Below are positions 26,372-33,739 of a DNA stretch of 33,739 nt, piece after piece. A program made the translations under genes and the position numbers. Position 1 is the first letter of the stretch. Every line of letters begins with the position of its first letter. The stretch spans positions 1 through 33,739 of the forward strand of contig JAILRO010000068.1 of the NCBI GenBank assembly GCA_024698145.1, read 5' to 3'. The notes under the pieces are model-generated. The model saw nothing but the letters and a program-made list of their open reading frames with translations. It searched no databases and had not been told where the DNA came from. Origin of the DNA: Lachnospiraceae bacterium. Lineage in GTDB: Bacteria; Bacillota; Clostridia; Lachnospirales; Lachnospiraceae.

Positions 26372-27104
26372 CAATAAGCACCCCCTCAAGATATGCTCTC
26401 TGTGTCACGTCCGAACCTTCAAAATACTCTTTCCGTCCGTTCTCATCAAGTCCTAAATACACCTCTAATATGACATCTGCCTGATTCCTCATGCCATATA
26501 TGTATTCCTTATAGGGATCCTCATCGATATCCGAAAGGTTCATTTCAAACTCTCTGTAGAAAAAATCAATTGCACTTTGACAATCATCAACGTTATCCTC
26601 CGGCTTGTATCTGTCAGCATCCGAAGCATATATTACTGACGATTCCACTACATGAACCATTTTCACATATTGTTCCGTAATACTCCACAGCAGTTCTAAA
26701 TCATCATAAGGAGCATTTAACTCATCTATATTATGCGCCTCCTTATATGCTGCAAACCCGGTATAATCGCCGGCATTAAGGTACTCTTTCATTTTAGCCG
26801 AACACTCATCATAATTCTTGACAGACTCTTTGCGTATAGCATCCTTCTTGAAAAAATATGCATTCTCATTGACATACGACGCAATTATCACACCAATTAC
26901 CAATACAATCATAATTCCGGCACTAATTACCATAGAAAGGTTCTCTTTAATAATTCCTCCGGCTTTCTTCTTGGTCTTTTCACTTCGTTGCTGATACTTT
27001 TCCTCGTCAGCACGATAAGATGCGGTTTCTGTTAAATCTCTGCCACAATATGGGCACACTTTATCGGTAAGTCCGACCTCACCGCCACAACTGTAACACT
27101 TCAT
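26364..27104 (-). CDS. Zinc-ribbon membrane protein, type A1
   Basis: A 246-residue protein and the first gene of the operon. The zinc ribbon is C3-x2-C6-x10-C17-x2-C20 (KCYSCGGEVG...VCPYCGR), followed by a basic, charged linker, a membrane helix at about 58-78 (MVISAGIMIVLVIGVIIASYV) and a helical acidic domain. The start chosen is the ATG at 27104, ten codons inside the longest frame, because AGGGGACTTGCAGG lies just upstream and the zinc ribbon begins at the third residue as in its paralogue. Function is unknown. The architecture (cytosolic zinc ribbon, one helix, outer domain) recurs in many uncharacterised clostridial proteins. Confidence 0.75.
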   Translation of the reverse strand: MKCYSCGGEVGLTDKVCPYCGRDLTETASYRADEEKYQQRSEKTKKKAGGIIKENLSMVISAGIMIVLVIGVIIASYVNENAYFFKKDAIRKESVKNYDECSAKMKEYLNAGDYTGFAAYKEAHNIDELNAPYDDLELLWSITEQYVKMVHVVESSVIYASDADRYKPEDNVDDCQSAIDFFYREFEMNLSDIDEDPYKEYIYGMRNQADVILEVYLGLDENGRKEYFEGSDVTQRAYLEGVLIDE

Positions 27105-27139
27105 CCTGCAAGTCCCCTTTAAAATAATTTCCAAAAGGT

Positions 27140-27168
27140 ATTTTAGATAAGAGTCGTAAAAAAGTCAA
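27140..27168 (-). promoter_or_regulatory. Promoter of the five-gene zinc-ribbon operon
   Basis: Minus strand TTGACT (complement of 27163-27168), an exact 17-base spacer and TAAAAT (complement of 27140-27145). The start codon follows about 35 bases later. It separates this operon from the upstream ABC permease gene, although no clear terminator stands between them, so read-through is possible. Confidence 0.8.
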
Positions 27169-27221
27169 TGTCCACACCCACATCTTTAATCCTGCAAAGA
27201 TTTTCCGGCCCATATTTCATT

Positions 27222-29777
27222 TCAGTTACCAGCTCTTAACCTATCCACCAAACTCTTTTTGCTCATTTTCTTATATGCAATGCACGGTATTAATATCACA
27301 AGAAGTAATATAAATGGCAGACTTACCGCAATTGGACAGAGTGTGAATCTCCAGTCAAACATCGGGAAATTGCTCATAAATGACCGCAGCACCGAGAAAC
27401 TTAATATACTTGTTATAACCACAGATACAATAGCTGTCCATATAAAGTATGTCATTCCCTCTTTCATAAGCCTTCTTTTCTGCTGTCTTCCGGTCATTCC
27501 CACCGCTGATAATATAGCCAGTTCTCTCCTTCTTACAATTATCGATGTCACTATCGTATTTGCAAAGTTCATCAGTCCGATAAAACCAAGAACTATCGCA
27601 AGGAACAATCCTATAATGCGCACCATTTCACTTATATGCTTGTATTTTCCGGTTACACTTTCCTTTGATTTGACATCAAGGTCTGTATTTTCTGTATATT
27701 TATTAAGCCATGTATTATATTCAGCCTCTTTCTTATTATCAACATCAAGGATAACTCTAAGCATTCCTCTGTTTCCGTTTAGTGAAACGAACTCATCTTC
27801 AGGAAGTACATAATTGCAACAAAAATCTCCAAACGCTCGCATTCCCAATTCTTGTGGTATCTCCACGATTCCGTACACTTCATACTCCTGCCAAGGATGA
27901 CCTTCATAAGTTGCATATGAATAAGCATAGCCGGATTTTTCCTTAACCTCTTTCATCACTTCGTATTCCGGTGCCTGACTTGTCACGCTGATTTTATCTC
28001 CCGGTTTGAAGAAATCCACATACAAGTCCTCATCCTGATACCATTCATCGTAACACCATCTTGTTATTAGAATATATTTACCGGAGTTAAATTTCTCCCA
28101 GTCTATCTTTTTGTTGCCATCAATCGTTTTTACTACCTTAAGCTTACTTATTGCATATTCACTCATACCATAAGTAAACCCATCGAGAACTTTCTTTTTC
28201 TTTACTTCCTCTAATTGATTGCTACCGGCTTGCTCATTTTCAGACGGAGCACCGATTCCGTTTAGCTTCTGTTTTACAAGATCATTTGACAAAATGCCAT
28301 TCTCAATTTTTGTCCAATCCTCGTCCGTAAACACCTGATTACTACCACAGACATATACTTTCCCGATGTCTCTTATTCCTTTTTTTGCCTGCAATTTGTC
28401 AACTAATTCTTCATTCACACCTTCCAGATTCTTATCAGTATAAGTATCATCGTCTAATGACTTACTCTGAATAGTGAAATCCGCTATGATAAGATCCTTA
28501 ACGTATTCATCCATGTTGAAGCCGCCGACAAATCCCAATACGCTGTTAAGTATTACAAGTGACAGCGACATGGAAAGTATTACTACCTTCAATTTCTTCT
28601 TGGGCTTGCCATTTCTTTTTTGTTTCACGGTGCATCTCATAGTTTCTACCGGTGAAACTTTCGATGCCTTCCTGCATGGTCTTCCCGCACTAAACATAAC
28701 CGTAAGGTATGAAAAAAGCGATGTTCCTATTATTATCCATGCATTCATATGAAGCTCACCCTTATCAACATTTACAGTTGAAAATGATTTCGACACTATG
28801 GGAAGAAGATATCCGCCCACTCCAATTCCAAGAACAAGGCCTATAGGTATTCCAACAAGAGATACTATTCTTGCTCTCTTTTTAACGACTTTTCTAATCT
28901 GGCTTTCTGTTGTTCCTATAGACTTAAGCAATCCGTACTCCTGCATATCCGAAATAACATTTATATCAAATATATTGTAAATGATAAGATAGCCGGCAAG
29001 GAAGAAAACAAACATAATCAAACCGCCAAACATAAGCACTGACCCGTCTATTCCACCCGAAAGATAAGCCATATTCACGTCGTAACTTGCCGAGTTTTCA
29101 AGTCCATACTTACGGATAATTGCCTGCGTTTTTTCTTCTATATTCTCAGCTTTTTTAAATGTAATATCTGCCGTTATCTTTCCGCCCCGAGCATACTTTT
29201 CCTGAAAATCCTTTGAAACCAACGCCTGCTGAATCGGTGCTAACGAATCACCTCGATAAAAACCGCAAAGAACAAAATGTTTTGTTATCACCTGGTCCTT
29301 AACACCAATGGTCATATCAAACTCTGTTCCTATATCGTGAGATACACCAAGACTATCAAGCACAAGGTCGCTTGTTGCAATCTCATCTTCTTTTTCCGGA
29401 AGTCTTCCTTCCTCCGGGTAACAGAATCGTAGTTTGGCATCGTCAGAATCGATATAGCATACGTCTGCTGCTTCATTTACAAACTCACGTCCCACTATAA
29501 TCCTGTATGATGCACCTTTTAATCCGGCATCACTCTTAATCAGATTATATTCATCTTCACTCAAACCCTTTATCTCACTTTGGGCTTGCGTTCCAAATGC
29601 CCTCATAGTACCTTGTTTCATCTCATTCATCATGCTTCCACCAATAGTGAAAAGAGATGAAAAAAGCATGGTTGTCAGAACGACAGCCCACATAAGGGAC
29701 ATATATTTCTTAATGTTTGTTCTTACGCCGCTTGTTGCTATTTTTCTAATGGCTCTTCTACTCCTAATATTTGTCAT
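27222..29777 (-). CDS. Large FtsX/MacB-type ABC transporter permease
   Basis: An 851-residue membrane protein. An N-terminal helix (about 28-48) leads into an extracytoplasmic domain. Three helices near 250-365 (MFGGLIMFVFFLAGYLIIYNI with the coupling SDMQEYGLLKSIGTTESQIRK) form an FtsX block, then a second helix (about 400-420) precedes a second outer domain. A second FtsX block ends the protein, with RRRELAILSAVGMTGRQQKRRLMKEG as its coupling segment. Such permeases work with a MacB-like ATPase to move peptides or lipoproteins or to transmit a mechanical signal. No ATPase gene lies next to it in this window, which is unusual because the pair is normally adjacent. AGGAGGAG precedes the ATG. 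It is upstream of, and in the same direction as, the zinc-ribbon operon. Confidence 0.88.
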   Translation of the reverse strand: MTNIRSRRAIRKIATSGVRTNIKKYMSLMWAVVLTTMLFSSLFTIGGSMMNEMKQGTMRAFGTQAQSEIKGLSEDEYNLIKSDAGLKGASYRIIVGREFVNEAADVCYIDSDDAKLRFCYPEEGRLPEKEDEIATSDLVLDSLGVSHDIGTEFDMTIGVKDQVITKHFVLCGFYRGDSLAPIQQALVSKDFQEKYARGGKITADITFKKAENIEEKTQAIIRKYGLENSASYDVNMAYLSGGIDGSVLMFGGLIMFVFFLAGYLIIYNIFDINVISDMQEYGLLKSIGTTESQIRKVVKKRARIVSLVGIPIGLVLGIGVGGYLLPIVSKSFSTVNVDKGELHMNAWIIIGTSLFSYLTVMFSAGRPCRKASKVSPVETMRCTVKQKRNGKPKKKLKVVILSMSLSLVILNSVLGFVGGFNMDEYVKDLIIADFTIQSKSLDDDTYTDKNLEGVNEELVDKLQAKKGIRDIGKVYVCGSNQVFTDEDWTKIENGILSNDLVKQKLNGIGAPSENEQAGSNQLEEVKKKKVLDGFTYGMSEYAISKLKVVKTIDGNKKIDWEKFNSGKYILITRWCYDEWYQDEDLYVDFFKPGDKISVTSQAPEYEVMKEVKEKSGYAYSYATYEGHPWQEYEVYGIVEIPQELGMRAFGDFCCNYVLPEDEFVSLNGNRGMLRVILDVDNKKEAEYNTWLNKYTENTDLDVKSKESVTGKYKHISEMVRIIGLFLAIVLGFIGLMNFANTIVTSIIVRRRELAILSAVGMTGRQQKRRLMKEGMTYFIWTAIVSVVITSILSFSVLRSFMSNFPMFDWRFTLCPIAVSLPFILLLVILIPCIAYKKMSKKSLVDRLRAGN

Positions 29778-29889
29778 GTGCCTCTCCTCCTATCACATCA
29801 AAAATCATCACGATAGCTATGTCATATGAAAAAGATAACACATGATTCTTTCCATATACTTTCAAGAATCTAACAGTTTTGAAAGATTC

Positions 29890-29920
29890 AAAAAAACCAC
29901 AGGAACGTATCCCATGGTTT
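29890..29920 (-). terminator. Terminator after the radical SAM gene
   Basis: On the minus strand AAACCATGGGAT and TTCCTGTGGTTT (29894-29905 with 29909-29920) form a 12-base imperfect stem, followed by T7 (complement of 29890-29896). It starts 17 bases after the stop codon. Confidence 0.75.
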
Positions 29921-29936
29921 CTCAAAGATATCAAGT

Positions 29937-30836
29937 TTAATTCAATGTGTAGCTTAAATCATCGTCAAACAGACTCATCTGCATGTACCTGTCAGGTAAA
30001 TCCTGCATATATCCAAAGCATTCATCAGGGCTTGACATTATTCCATTGTCCTTACACACACGCCGGAAAATACTCGTTAATTCTTTTGCATTAGGACTTG
30101 GCAATTCATACGAATTACCATATTGTTTTATATATCGCTCTTTCATTCCCGGAAAATGTCTGTCAAGAGCAGCATAAAAATACTCCCTGTCTCCTTCCCG
30201 AAGCGTCAGCCCCATGCCAAAATCTATTATGCCCTTTACGCCGACTCTGACACAGTCATTCAAAATCGACAGTAGGTTTTCTTCTGTATCATTTATAAAC
30301 GGAAGTATCGGTGTAATCCATACTATTGTCGGAATCCCTCTTTCCTGCATCTTTTGAAGCACTTCGATACGGCGCTTTGTGTTACATACATTCGGTTCTA
30401 ATATCCGGCACAAATCATCATCGTATGTTGTAAGTGTCATCTGCACAACACATTTGGCAGTGCGATTAATCTCGTCAAGCAGATCTATATCCCTAAGTAT
30501 TCGGTCGGATTTTGTCTGTATAGCAAGACCGAATTCATGATTACGTATTATTTCAAGGCATTTCCTCGTAAGACCCAGCTCTTCCTCACAATGCATATAA
30601 GGATCCGACATGGCACCGGTACCAATCATGCACTTTCTTCTCTTTGATCTCAAGGCCTTTTCGAGCAATTCAGGTGCATTCCGCTTAACCTCGATATCTT
30701 CAAAAGGATGCGTGAACTGATAACACTTACTTCGGCTATCACAGTAGATACAGCCATGAGTGCACCCACGATATATATTCATTCCACAGCGTCCACCACT
30801 GCCGGACAGAATTCCCTTGGCATCAACAAAATGCAT
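29937..30836 (-). CDS. Radical SAM protein, Rv2578c/PA0069-like
   Basis: A 299-residue radical SAM enzyme. The [4Fe-4S] cluster motif is C24-type spacing C-x3-C-x2-C in YRGCTHGCIYCDSRS (about 22-37), preceded by GRCGMN. The GTGAMSDPYMHCEEELGLTR block and IQTKSDRILRDIDLLDE match the SAM-binding strand and helix of the family sometimes annotated as spore-photoproduct-lyase-like. That label is not supported, as the specific lyase features are missing. The reaction is unknown. It follows the methyltransferase gene by 33 bases and is probably co-transcribed. GAGGGGAG precedes the ATG. Confidence 0.8.
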   Translation of the reverse strand: MHFVDAKGILSGSGGRCGMNIYRGCTHGCIYCDSRSKCYQFTHPFEDIEVKRNAPELLEKALRSKRRKCMIGTGAMSDPYMHCEEELGLTRKCLEIIRNHEFGLAIQTKSDRILRDIDLLDEINRTAKCVVQMTLTTYDDDLCRILEPNVCNTKRRIEVLQKMQERGIPTIVWITPILPFINDTEENLLSILNDCVRVGVKGIIDFGMGLTLREGDREYFYAALDRHFPGMKERYIKQYGNSYELPSPNAKELTSIFRRVCKDNGIMSSPDECFGYMQDLPDRYMQMSLFDDDLSYTLN

Positions 30837-30869
30837 CGCAACTACTCCCCTCTTGATGTGTTATCATTC

Positions 30870-31652
30870 TTATTTCTTCTTAAGCCACGCAATCGAAATA
30901 TAATGTTTGACCCTGAAAGACTCTGGGTATGCTTGTAGCATTTTCTCGTGTTCCTCATTCCATAACGCAAACTCATTAGGTGACATTGAAGCGCTCGTTC
31001 CTCTGCATGCACGTATTCTCCCATGCCAGCTTTCCCTGGTAAATGGGACGTCCACACGAAACTCTTCTTGTTTTTCCAAATCGAAAAACTCCAAATACTC
31101 ATCCGGCACCAAAACAGGATGAACCGTGTCTCCACAACCGGTCCACTTTGGATTATATTTTAAAATTAACTCCTCACTTTTTCCGGCAATCTCATCTTCA
31201 AAAGGAAGCCATCCCATATATAGAATCAAAAAACTTCCGTCTTCTTTCAGCATTCTTGCAAATCGTGGGGCAGTAATCTTATGATCCAGATACCATATAC
31301 ACTGACAGGCCGTAATCACGTCAAGTGAAGAATCCGGTTGATCCACATCTTTTGCATCGCAGGCATAAAAATCGATGTCCAACTTTGCTTCACGGGCTAT
31401 TTTTTTTGCCTCCTCTATCTGATTCTTTGATATGTCAGTACCAATCCATTTCGCACCGTGTTGATACATATTTATGGGAAGAACTCCTGTACCGGTTCCT
31501 ACATCAAGAACTCTCTGGCCTTCTCCACATAGACCAAGTCCTACTATATACTGATAAAACTCCTGTGGATAGATATCTCTAAAACGTGCATAATCTTTTG
31601 ACGTTTTTCCCCAATCAAATTCTTTTCCATCATCTATAACGCTAAATTTCAT
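30870..31652 (-). CDS. Class I SAM-dependent methyltransferase
   Basis: A 260-residue cytosolic Rossmann-fold methyltransferase. SAM-binding motif I is RVLDVGTGTGVLP (about 49-61). The acidic end of the second strand is GTDIS, then YACDAKD and the post-motif VITACQCIWYLDH. The N-terminus (KEFDWGKTSKDYARFRDIYP) is typical of UbiE/methyltransferase 11-type proteins. The substrate is not evident. It is the first gene of a two-gene unit with the radical SAM gene; the pairing may be functional but is not proof of a pathway. GAGAGGAG precedes the ATG. Confidence 0.85.
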   Translation of the reverse strand: MKFSVIDDGKEFDWGKTSKDYARFRDIYPQEFYQYIVGLGLCGEGQRVLDVGTGTGVLPINMYQHGAKWIGTDISKNQIEEAKKIAREAKLDIDFYACDAKDVDQPDSSLDVITACQCIWYLDHKITAPRFARMLKEDGSFLILYMGWLPFEDEIAGKSEELILKYNPKWTGCGDTVHPVLVPDEYLEFFDLEKQEEFRVDVPFTRESWHGRIRACRGTSASMSPNEFALWNEEHEKMLQAYPESFRVKHYISIAWLKKK

Positions 31653-31781
31653 ATGGTTTTACTCCTCTCTGTACAACATATTTAGCTATCCACTACATAA
31701 AAGCTGTCTTTTTGCAAAACACAATATTTATTATATCAATTAATTCTGTCTAATGGTATCCCTCGTTTTATAAATAACATT

Positions 31782-31816
31782 AAAAAATGCCAAGGTGCGC
31801 TCAAGCCCCTTGGCAT
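31782..31816 (-). terminator. Terminator of the MerR gene
   Basis: Perfect nine-base stem ATGCCAAGG (31787-31795) with CCTTGGCAT (31808-31816), followed on the minus strand by a run of six T's (complement of 31782-31787). Confidence 0.9.
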
Positions 31817-31821
31817 ACTTG

Positions 31822-32625
31822 TTACTCCACAGGAAAGCAAACTTCGGTCACGTACTCATCCGGATTCTGTGTTTGAGCCGGACTTACATGATAGATATTA
31901 AACATATGTCCGTTCATCTTGTAACCATTAGCTTTAATCCATGACACTACTGTAGCATATGCTTCACCTATCTGATCGTAACTTCCCTTAACAATACAAC
32001 TGGCAACCTTCACTGCAGGAAGTGTCTTGAATTTTACATGTTCCGTATCGGAATGTGAACCTTTCACTGTCATCCACGCAATAATCTCAACGTTCTCTTC
32101 TTTGAACTCATCATCAAGAAACTCTGCTGCTGCAAGGCAAGGCTCTGCAGGTGTCAAAGTTTTACACTCCGCTCTCATAGTACCCCACAACATACCCTCA
32201 TCCTCGTAATGAGGAACTACCATCTGAACCGTAGCTGCATATCTCTCCGGTATTGTCTTTACTGTAACATCATAACTCATATTCTGCTCCTTCCTCAGCC
32301 TCTTTCGGGCTGTATCCAGAAGCATCAGTTTGTACTCCGTCTCTTGGGAAATCTTCATCAATTCCTTCTGCCTCTCTGACAGAAATGCGTCCATCTTTTC
32401 TTTATCATCATAACTATCAAGGATTTTGGTGATGTCCGCAAGTGCAAAACCCATATCCTTTAAAGATGTGATTCTTCCTATGACAAAGAGTTGATCCTCA
32501 CGATAATAGCGATACCCCGTAAACTCATCAATCTCTGCCGGTTTCAACAATCCAATATCATCGTAGTGACGTAGCATCCTGATACTAACTCTGGATAATT
32601 TTGAAAATTCTCCTATTTTTAACAT
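31822..32625 (-). CDS. MerR-family regulator with GyrI-like effector domain
   Basis: A 267-residue regulator. Residues 1-70 are the MerR winged helix-turn-helix (LKIGEFSKLSRVSIRMLRHYDDIGLL and GYRYY). A coiled dimer helix follows (about 75-115). Residues about 118-267 form a GyrI/SoxS-like small-molecule-binding domain, with the YAATVQMVVPHYEDEGMLWGTM strand-helix and a conserved C-terminal EVCFPV. Such BmrR/TipA-like proteins bind lipophilic or cationic compounds and twist promoters with 19-base spacers. Its own promoter has exactly such a spacer (32667-32697), so autoregulation is likely. The ATG follows a GGAGG site. Confidence 0.88.
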   Translation of the reverse strand: MLKIGEFSKLSRVSIRMLRHYDDIGLLKPAEIDEFTGYRYYREDQLFVIGRITSLKDMGFALADITKILDSYDDKEKMDAFLSERQKELMKISQETEYKLMLLDTARKRLRKEQNMSYDVTVKTIPERYAATVQMVVPHYEDEGMLWGTMRAECKTLTPAEPCLAAAEFLDDEFKEENVEIIAWMTVKGSHSDTEHVKFKTLPAVKVASCIVKGSYDQIGEAYATVVSWIKANGYKMNGHMFNIYHVSPAQTQNPDEYVTEVCFPVE

Positions 32626-32666
32626 TTGTTTCTACCTCCATGGATGTTTTTCTTGAGCTCACTACA

Positions 32667-32697
32667 ACAATAATCCCTCACATAATGTGAGAGTCAA
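32667..32697 (-). promoter_or_regulatory. MerR-type 19-bp-spacer promoter and operator
   Basis: Minus strand TTGACT (complement of 32692-32697), a 19-base spacer and TATTGT (complement of 32667-32672). Inside the spacer is a perfect palindrome, CTCACATTATGTGAG (32677-32691). Over-long spacers with a central palindrome are the hallmark of promoters activated by MerR-family proteins through DNA untwisting. It drives the MerR gene itself and perhaps nothing else. Confidence 0.85.
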
Positions 32698-32736
32698 TAC
32701 TCTTTATAAATTTTTTTAAAACTCCCTCTTTAACAC

Positions 32737-32842
32737 CTATCCAAACAGCATGTCTGCCACTTTTTCCAATTTTCTTCTTGCCTGTAAATCATTTTCTCCG
32801 CTAACGGTACCTACGGAAAGTAGAGTCGAAATGGTATAGTTA
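32737..32842 (-). pseudogene. Possible 3' fragment of a gene
   Basis: After the GNAT stop the minus strand holds a frame ending at 32737 with codon use like its neighbours. It reads YTISTLLSVGTVSGENDLQA and then RRKLEKVADMLFG. No start or ribosome site is present and it overlaps the GNAT gene only by chance in another frame. It looks like a truncated C-terminus, but I do not recognise the family. Confidence 0.3.
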
Positions 32843-33301
32843 TTATTCCAAAGACATGACATAAATCTGACAGGGATTCGCCTCATCCCAAAGAAGTGGG
32901 AATACTTCCAATTCCTTAAAACCACAACTTAAATAAAAATGATTTGTCATATCATAATCCTCATACATTCCCATCTGCACTGTCTTAACTTGCATAAATT
33001 CGTATCCCTCAGCCTTCGCAACTTCTTTCGCCTTTTCTACAAGTTTTTTGCCGACTCCATTTCTGTGGAACTCCTTCCTCACTCCCATAACAGCAAGTTC
33101 AACCGTAGCTGCTCCTGTTTCTTTCAGGCATAAGAATCCCGCAACCTCATCATCTTCCTTGGCTGCCAGGAAAGTCCAATCTGCGCAATCATTAATATAT
33201 CCTTCTCGTCCTTCTTCAACTTCAAACCATTCCGTAAGGTTCTCAAGTATTGTTCTCGCAATCGCTCTTTTTTCGTCCAAATCCTTAACAGTTACAATCA
33301 T
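32843..33301 (-). CDS. GNAT-family N-acetyltransferase
   Basis: A 152-residue acetyltransferase. The acetyl-CoA pyrophosphate loop is RKEFHRNGVGKKL (about 75-87, R/Q-x2-G-x-G). The preceding strand VELAVMGV and the later FYLSCGF strand complete the GNAT core. The acceptor substrate is unknown. GGGGGG precedes the ATG. A weak promoter (TTGACA, 15-base spacer, TACAGT; complement of 33488-33514) lies upstream beyond a stretch of gene debris and a 12-base palindrome. Confidence 0.88.
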   Translation of the reverse strand: MIVTVKDLDEKRAIARTILENLTEWFEVEEGREGYINDCADWTFLAAKEDDEVAGFLCLKETGAATVELAVMGVRKEFHRNGVGKKLVEKAKEVAKAEGYEFMQVKTVQMGMYEDYDMTNHFYLSCGFKELEVFPLLWDEANPCQIYVMSLE

Positions 33302-33529
33302 TATTGTTCCCCCCTTTTTGGTCTATCATCAGTCAAATAATCCTTTTCCTATCTCATATGCTTTTTGAAGGTTTGCATCCCAGTTTTTCCAAACGTTCAA
33401 TAGGGTTGCCTGCCGAACATAGGAACAGCGCCTTATCAAGCACTTTCATTTCATTTTCATTTCTGCTTATCACTTTTTGTCATGACAACTGTATCAAATC
33501 TTAATTATTGTCAATTCCCCATAAACGTG
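33302..33529 (-). other. Non-coding stretch with gene debris, palindrome and weak promoter
   Basis: A minus-strand frame from about 33445 to a TGA at 33329-33331 ends NVWKNWDANLQKAYEIGKG-LFD, which looks like a degraded C-terminus of unknown family. A perfect 12-base palindrome, TTGTCATGACAA, sits at 33477-33488, beside a weak promoter (complement of 33488-33514, spacer of 15). No intact gene was seen. Confidence 0.35.
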
Positions 33530-33739
33530 TTAAACCATGCACGCCATAGGTGTCCGTAATCTCTTTATATGTATCCTTTCCAACCCAGCAAGACAACCGT
33601 CTCCACATGTGTCTACACTATGATTTGAGCACTGATTTTCCTGATGTACACTACTATTTGAGGACACATTTTCGTCGCTCTTTTTACTCTTCGGACCAAA
33701 CTTTGTTTTAGCATGATCGAAGCTATCCTTGAATCCGGT
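33530..33739 (-). CDS. Partial open frame with an 11-residue repeat, running off the window
   Basis: A minus-strand frame is open from the window end to TAA at 33530-33532 (69 codons; start not visible). It is hydrophilic (TGFKDSFDHAKTKFGPKSKK at its start) and contains two copies of an 11-residue repeat, ENVSSNSSVHQ and ENQCSNHSVDT, encoded by a 33-base tandem repeat (about 33612-33674). The end of the frame (CMV) has no familiar motif. Coding status is uncertain and the family is unknown; the true start lies outside the window. Confidence 0.3.
   Translation of the reverse strand, partial: TGFKDSFDHAKTKFGPKSKKSDENVSSNSSVHQENQCSNHSVDTCGDGCLAGLERIHIKRLRTPMACMV

Noticed and set aside
27259-27813. 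A 184-codon plus-strand frame opposite the ABC permease
   Set aside because: It is hydrophobic only because it mirrors the permease's membrane helices, and it has no ribosome site or promoter.
29937-30836. Spore photoproduct lyase
   Set aside because: Only the general radical SAM cluster motif is shared; position and remaining motifs fit the Rv2578c/PA0069-like group better.
33612-33674. Insertion-sequence end repeats
   Set aside because: The copies are direct and exactly 33 bases apart in an open frame, which fits a coding repeat; no transposase was seen.

Overview
The window reads as chromosome of a low-GC, Gram-positive anaerobe, most likely a motile member of the Lachnospiraceae (Clostridia). 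The grounds are the Gram-positive form of RpoC (about 1,210 residues, no large lineage insertion), strong GGAGG ribosome sites, TTGACA/TATAAT promoters, a pyruvate kinase with a C-terminal PEP-utiliser domain, many membrane c-di-GMP and zinc-ribbon proteins, and a FliD-like flagellar protein. The genus is inferred, not proven. No tRNA, rRNA, CRISPR array or intact insertion sequence was seen.

Layout. 36-297 is a scar: the last 60 or so codons of a glutamate dehydrogenase gene abutting a 24-codon frame that resembles the start of an acetyltransferase. 475-1980 (minus) is a small alarmone synthetase plus HAD phosphatase pair. 2099-3733 (minus) is an acyl-CoA synthetase. 3884-12675 (minus) is the information-processing core rplJ-rplL-rpoB-rpoC, with an L10 leader and attenuator in front of rplJ, a terminator after rplL and a separate promoter for rpoB. 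13224-14495 (plus) is a FliD-like protein, convergent with a small unknown helical protein (14574-14936). A DMT permease (15002-15859, minus) and a membrane EAL phosphodiesterase (15958-17889, plus) are divergent. 17890-22469 (minus) is a two-gene operon: a DHH/DHHA1 phosphoesterase with an extra C-terminal region, translationally coupled to a TIR-transmembrane-beta-propeller protein. 22650-24389 (plus) is pyk.

24437-27104 (minus) is a five-gene operon of single-pass membrane proteins, three with N-terminal zinc ribbons, that arose by duplication of a two-gene unit. Just upstream lies a large FtsX-type ABC permease without a visible ATPase (27222-29777). The end of the window holds a radical SAM protein, a methyltransferase, a MerR/GyrI regulator with a textbook 19-bp-spacer autoregulated promoter, a GNAT acetyltransferase, and a stretch of gene debris containing an 11-residue repeat.

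The strongest candidates for something undescribed are (1) the DHH phosphoesterase / TIR-membrane-propeller operon, whose layout suggests a nucleotide-signalling receptor or defence module, and (2) the duplicated zinc-ribbon membrane operon. Both functional readings are inferences.
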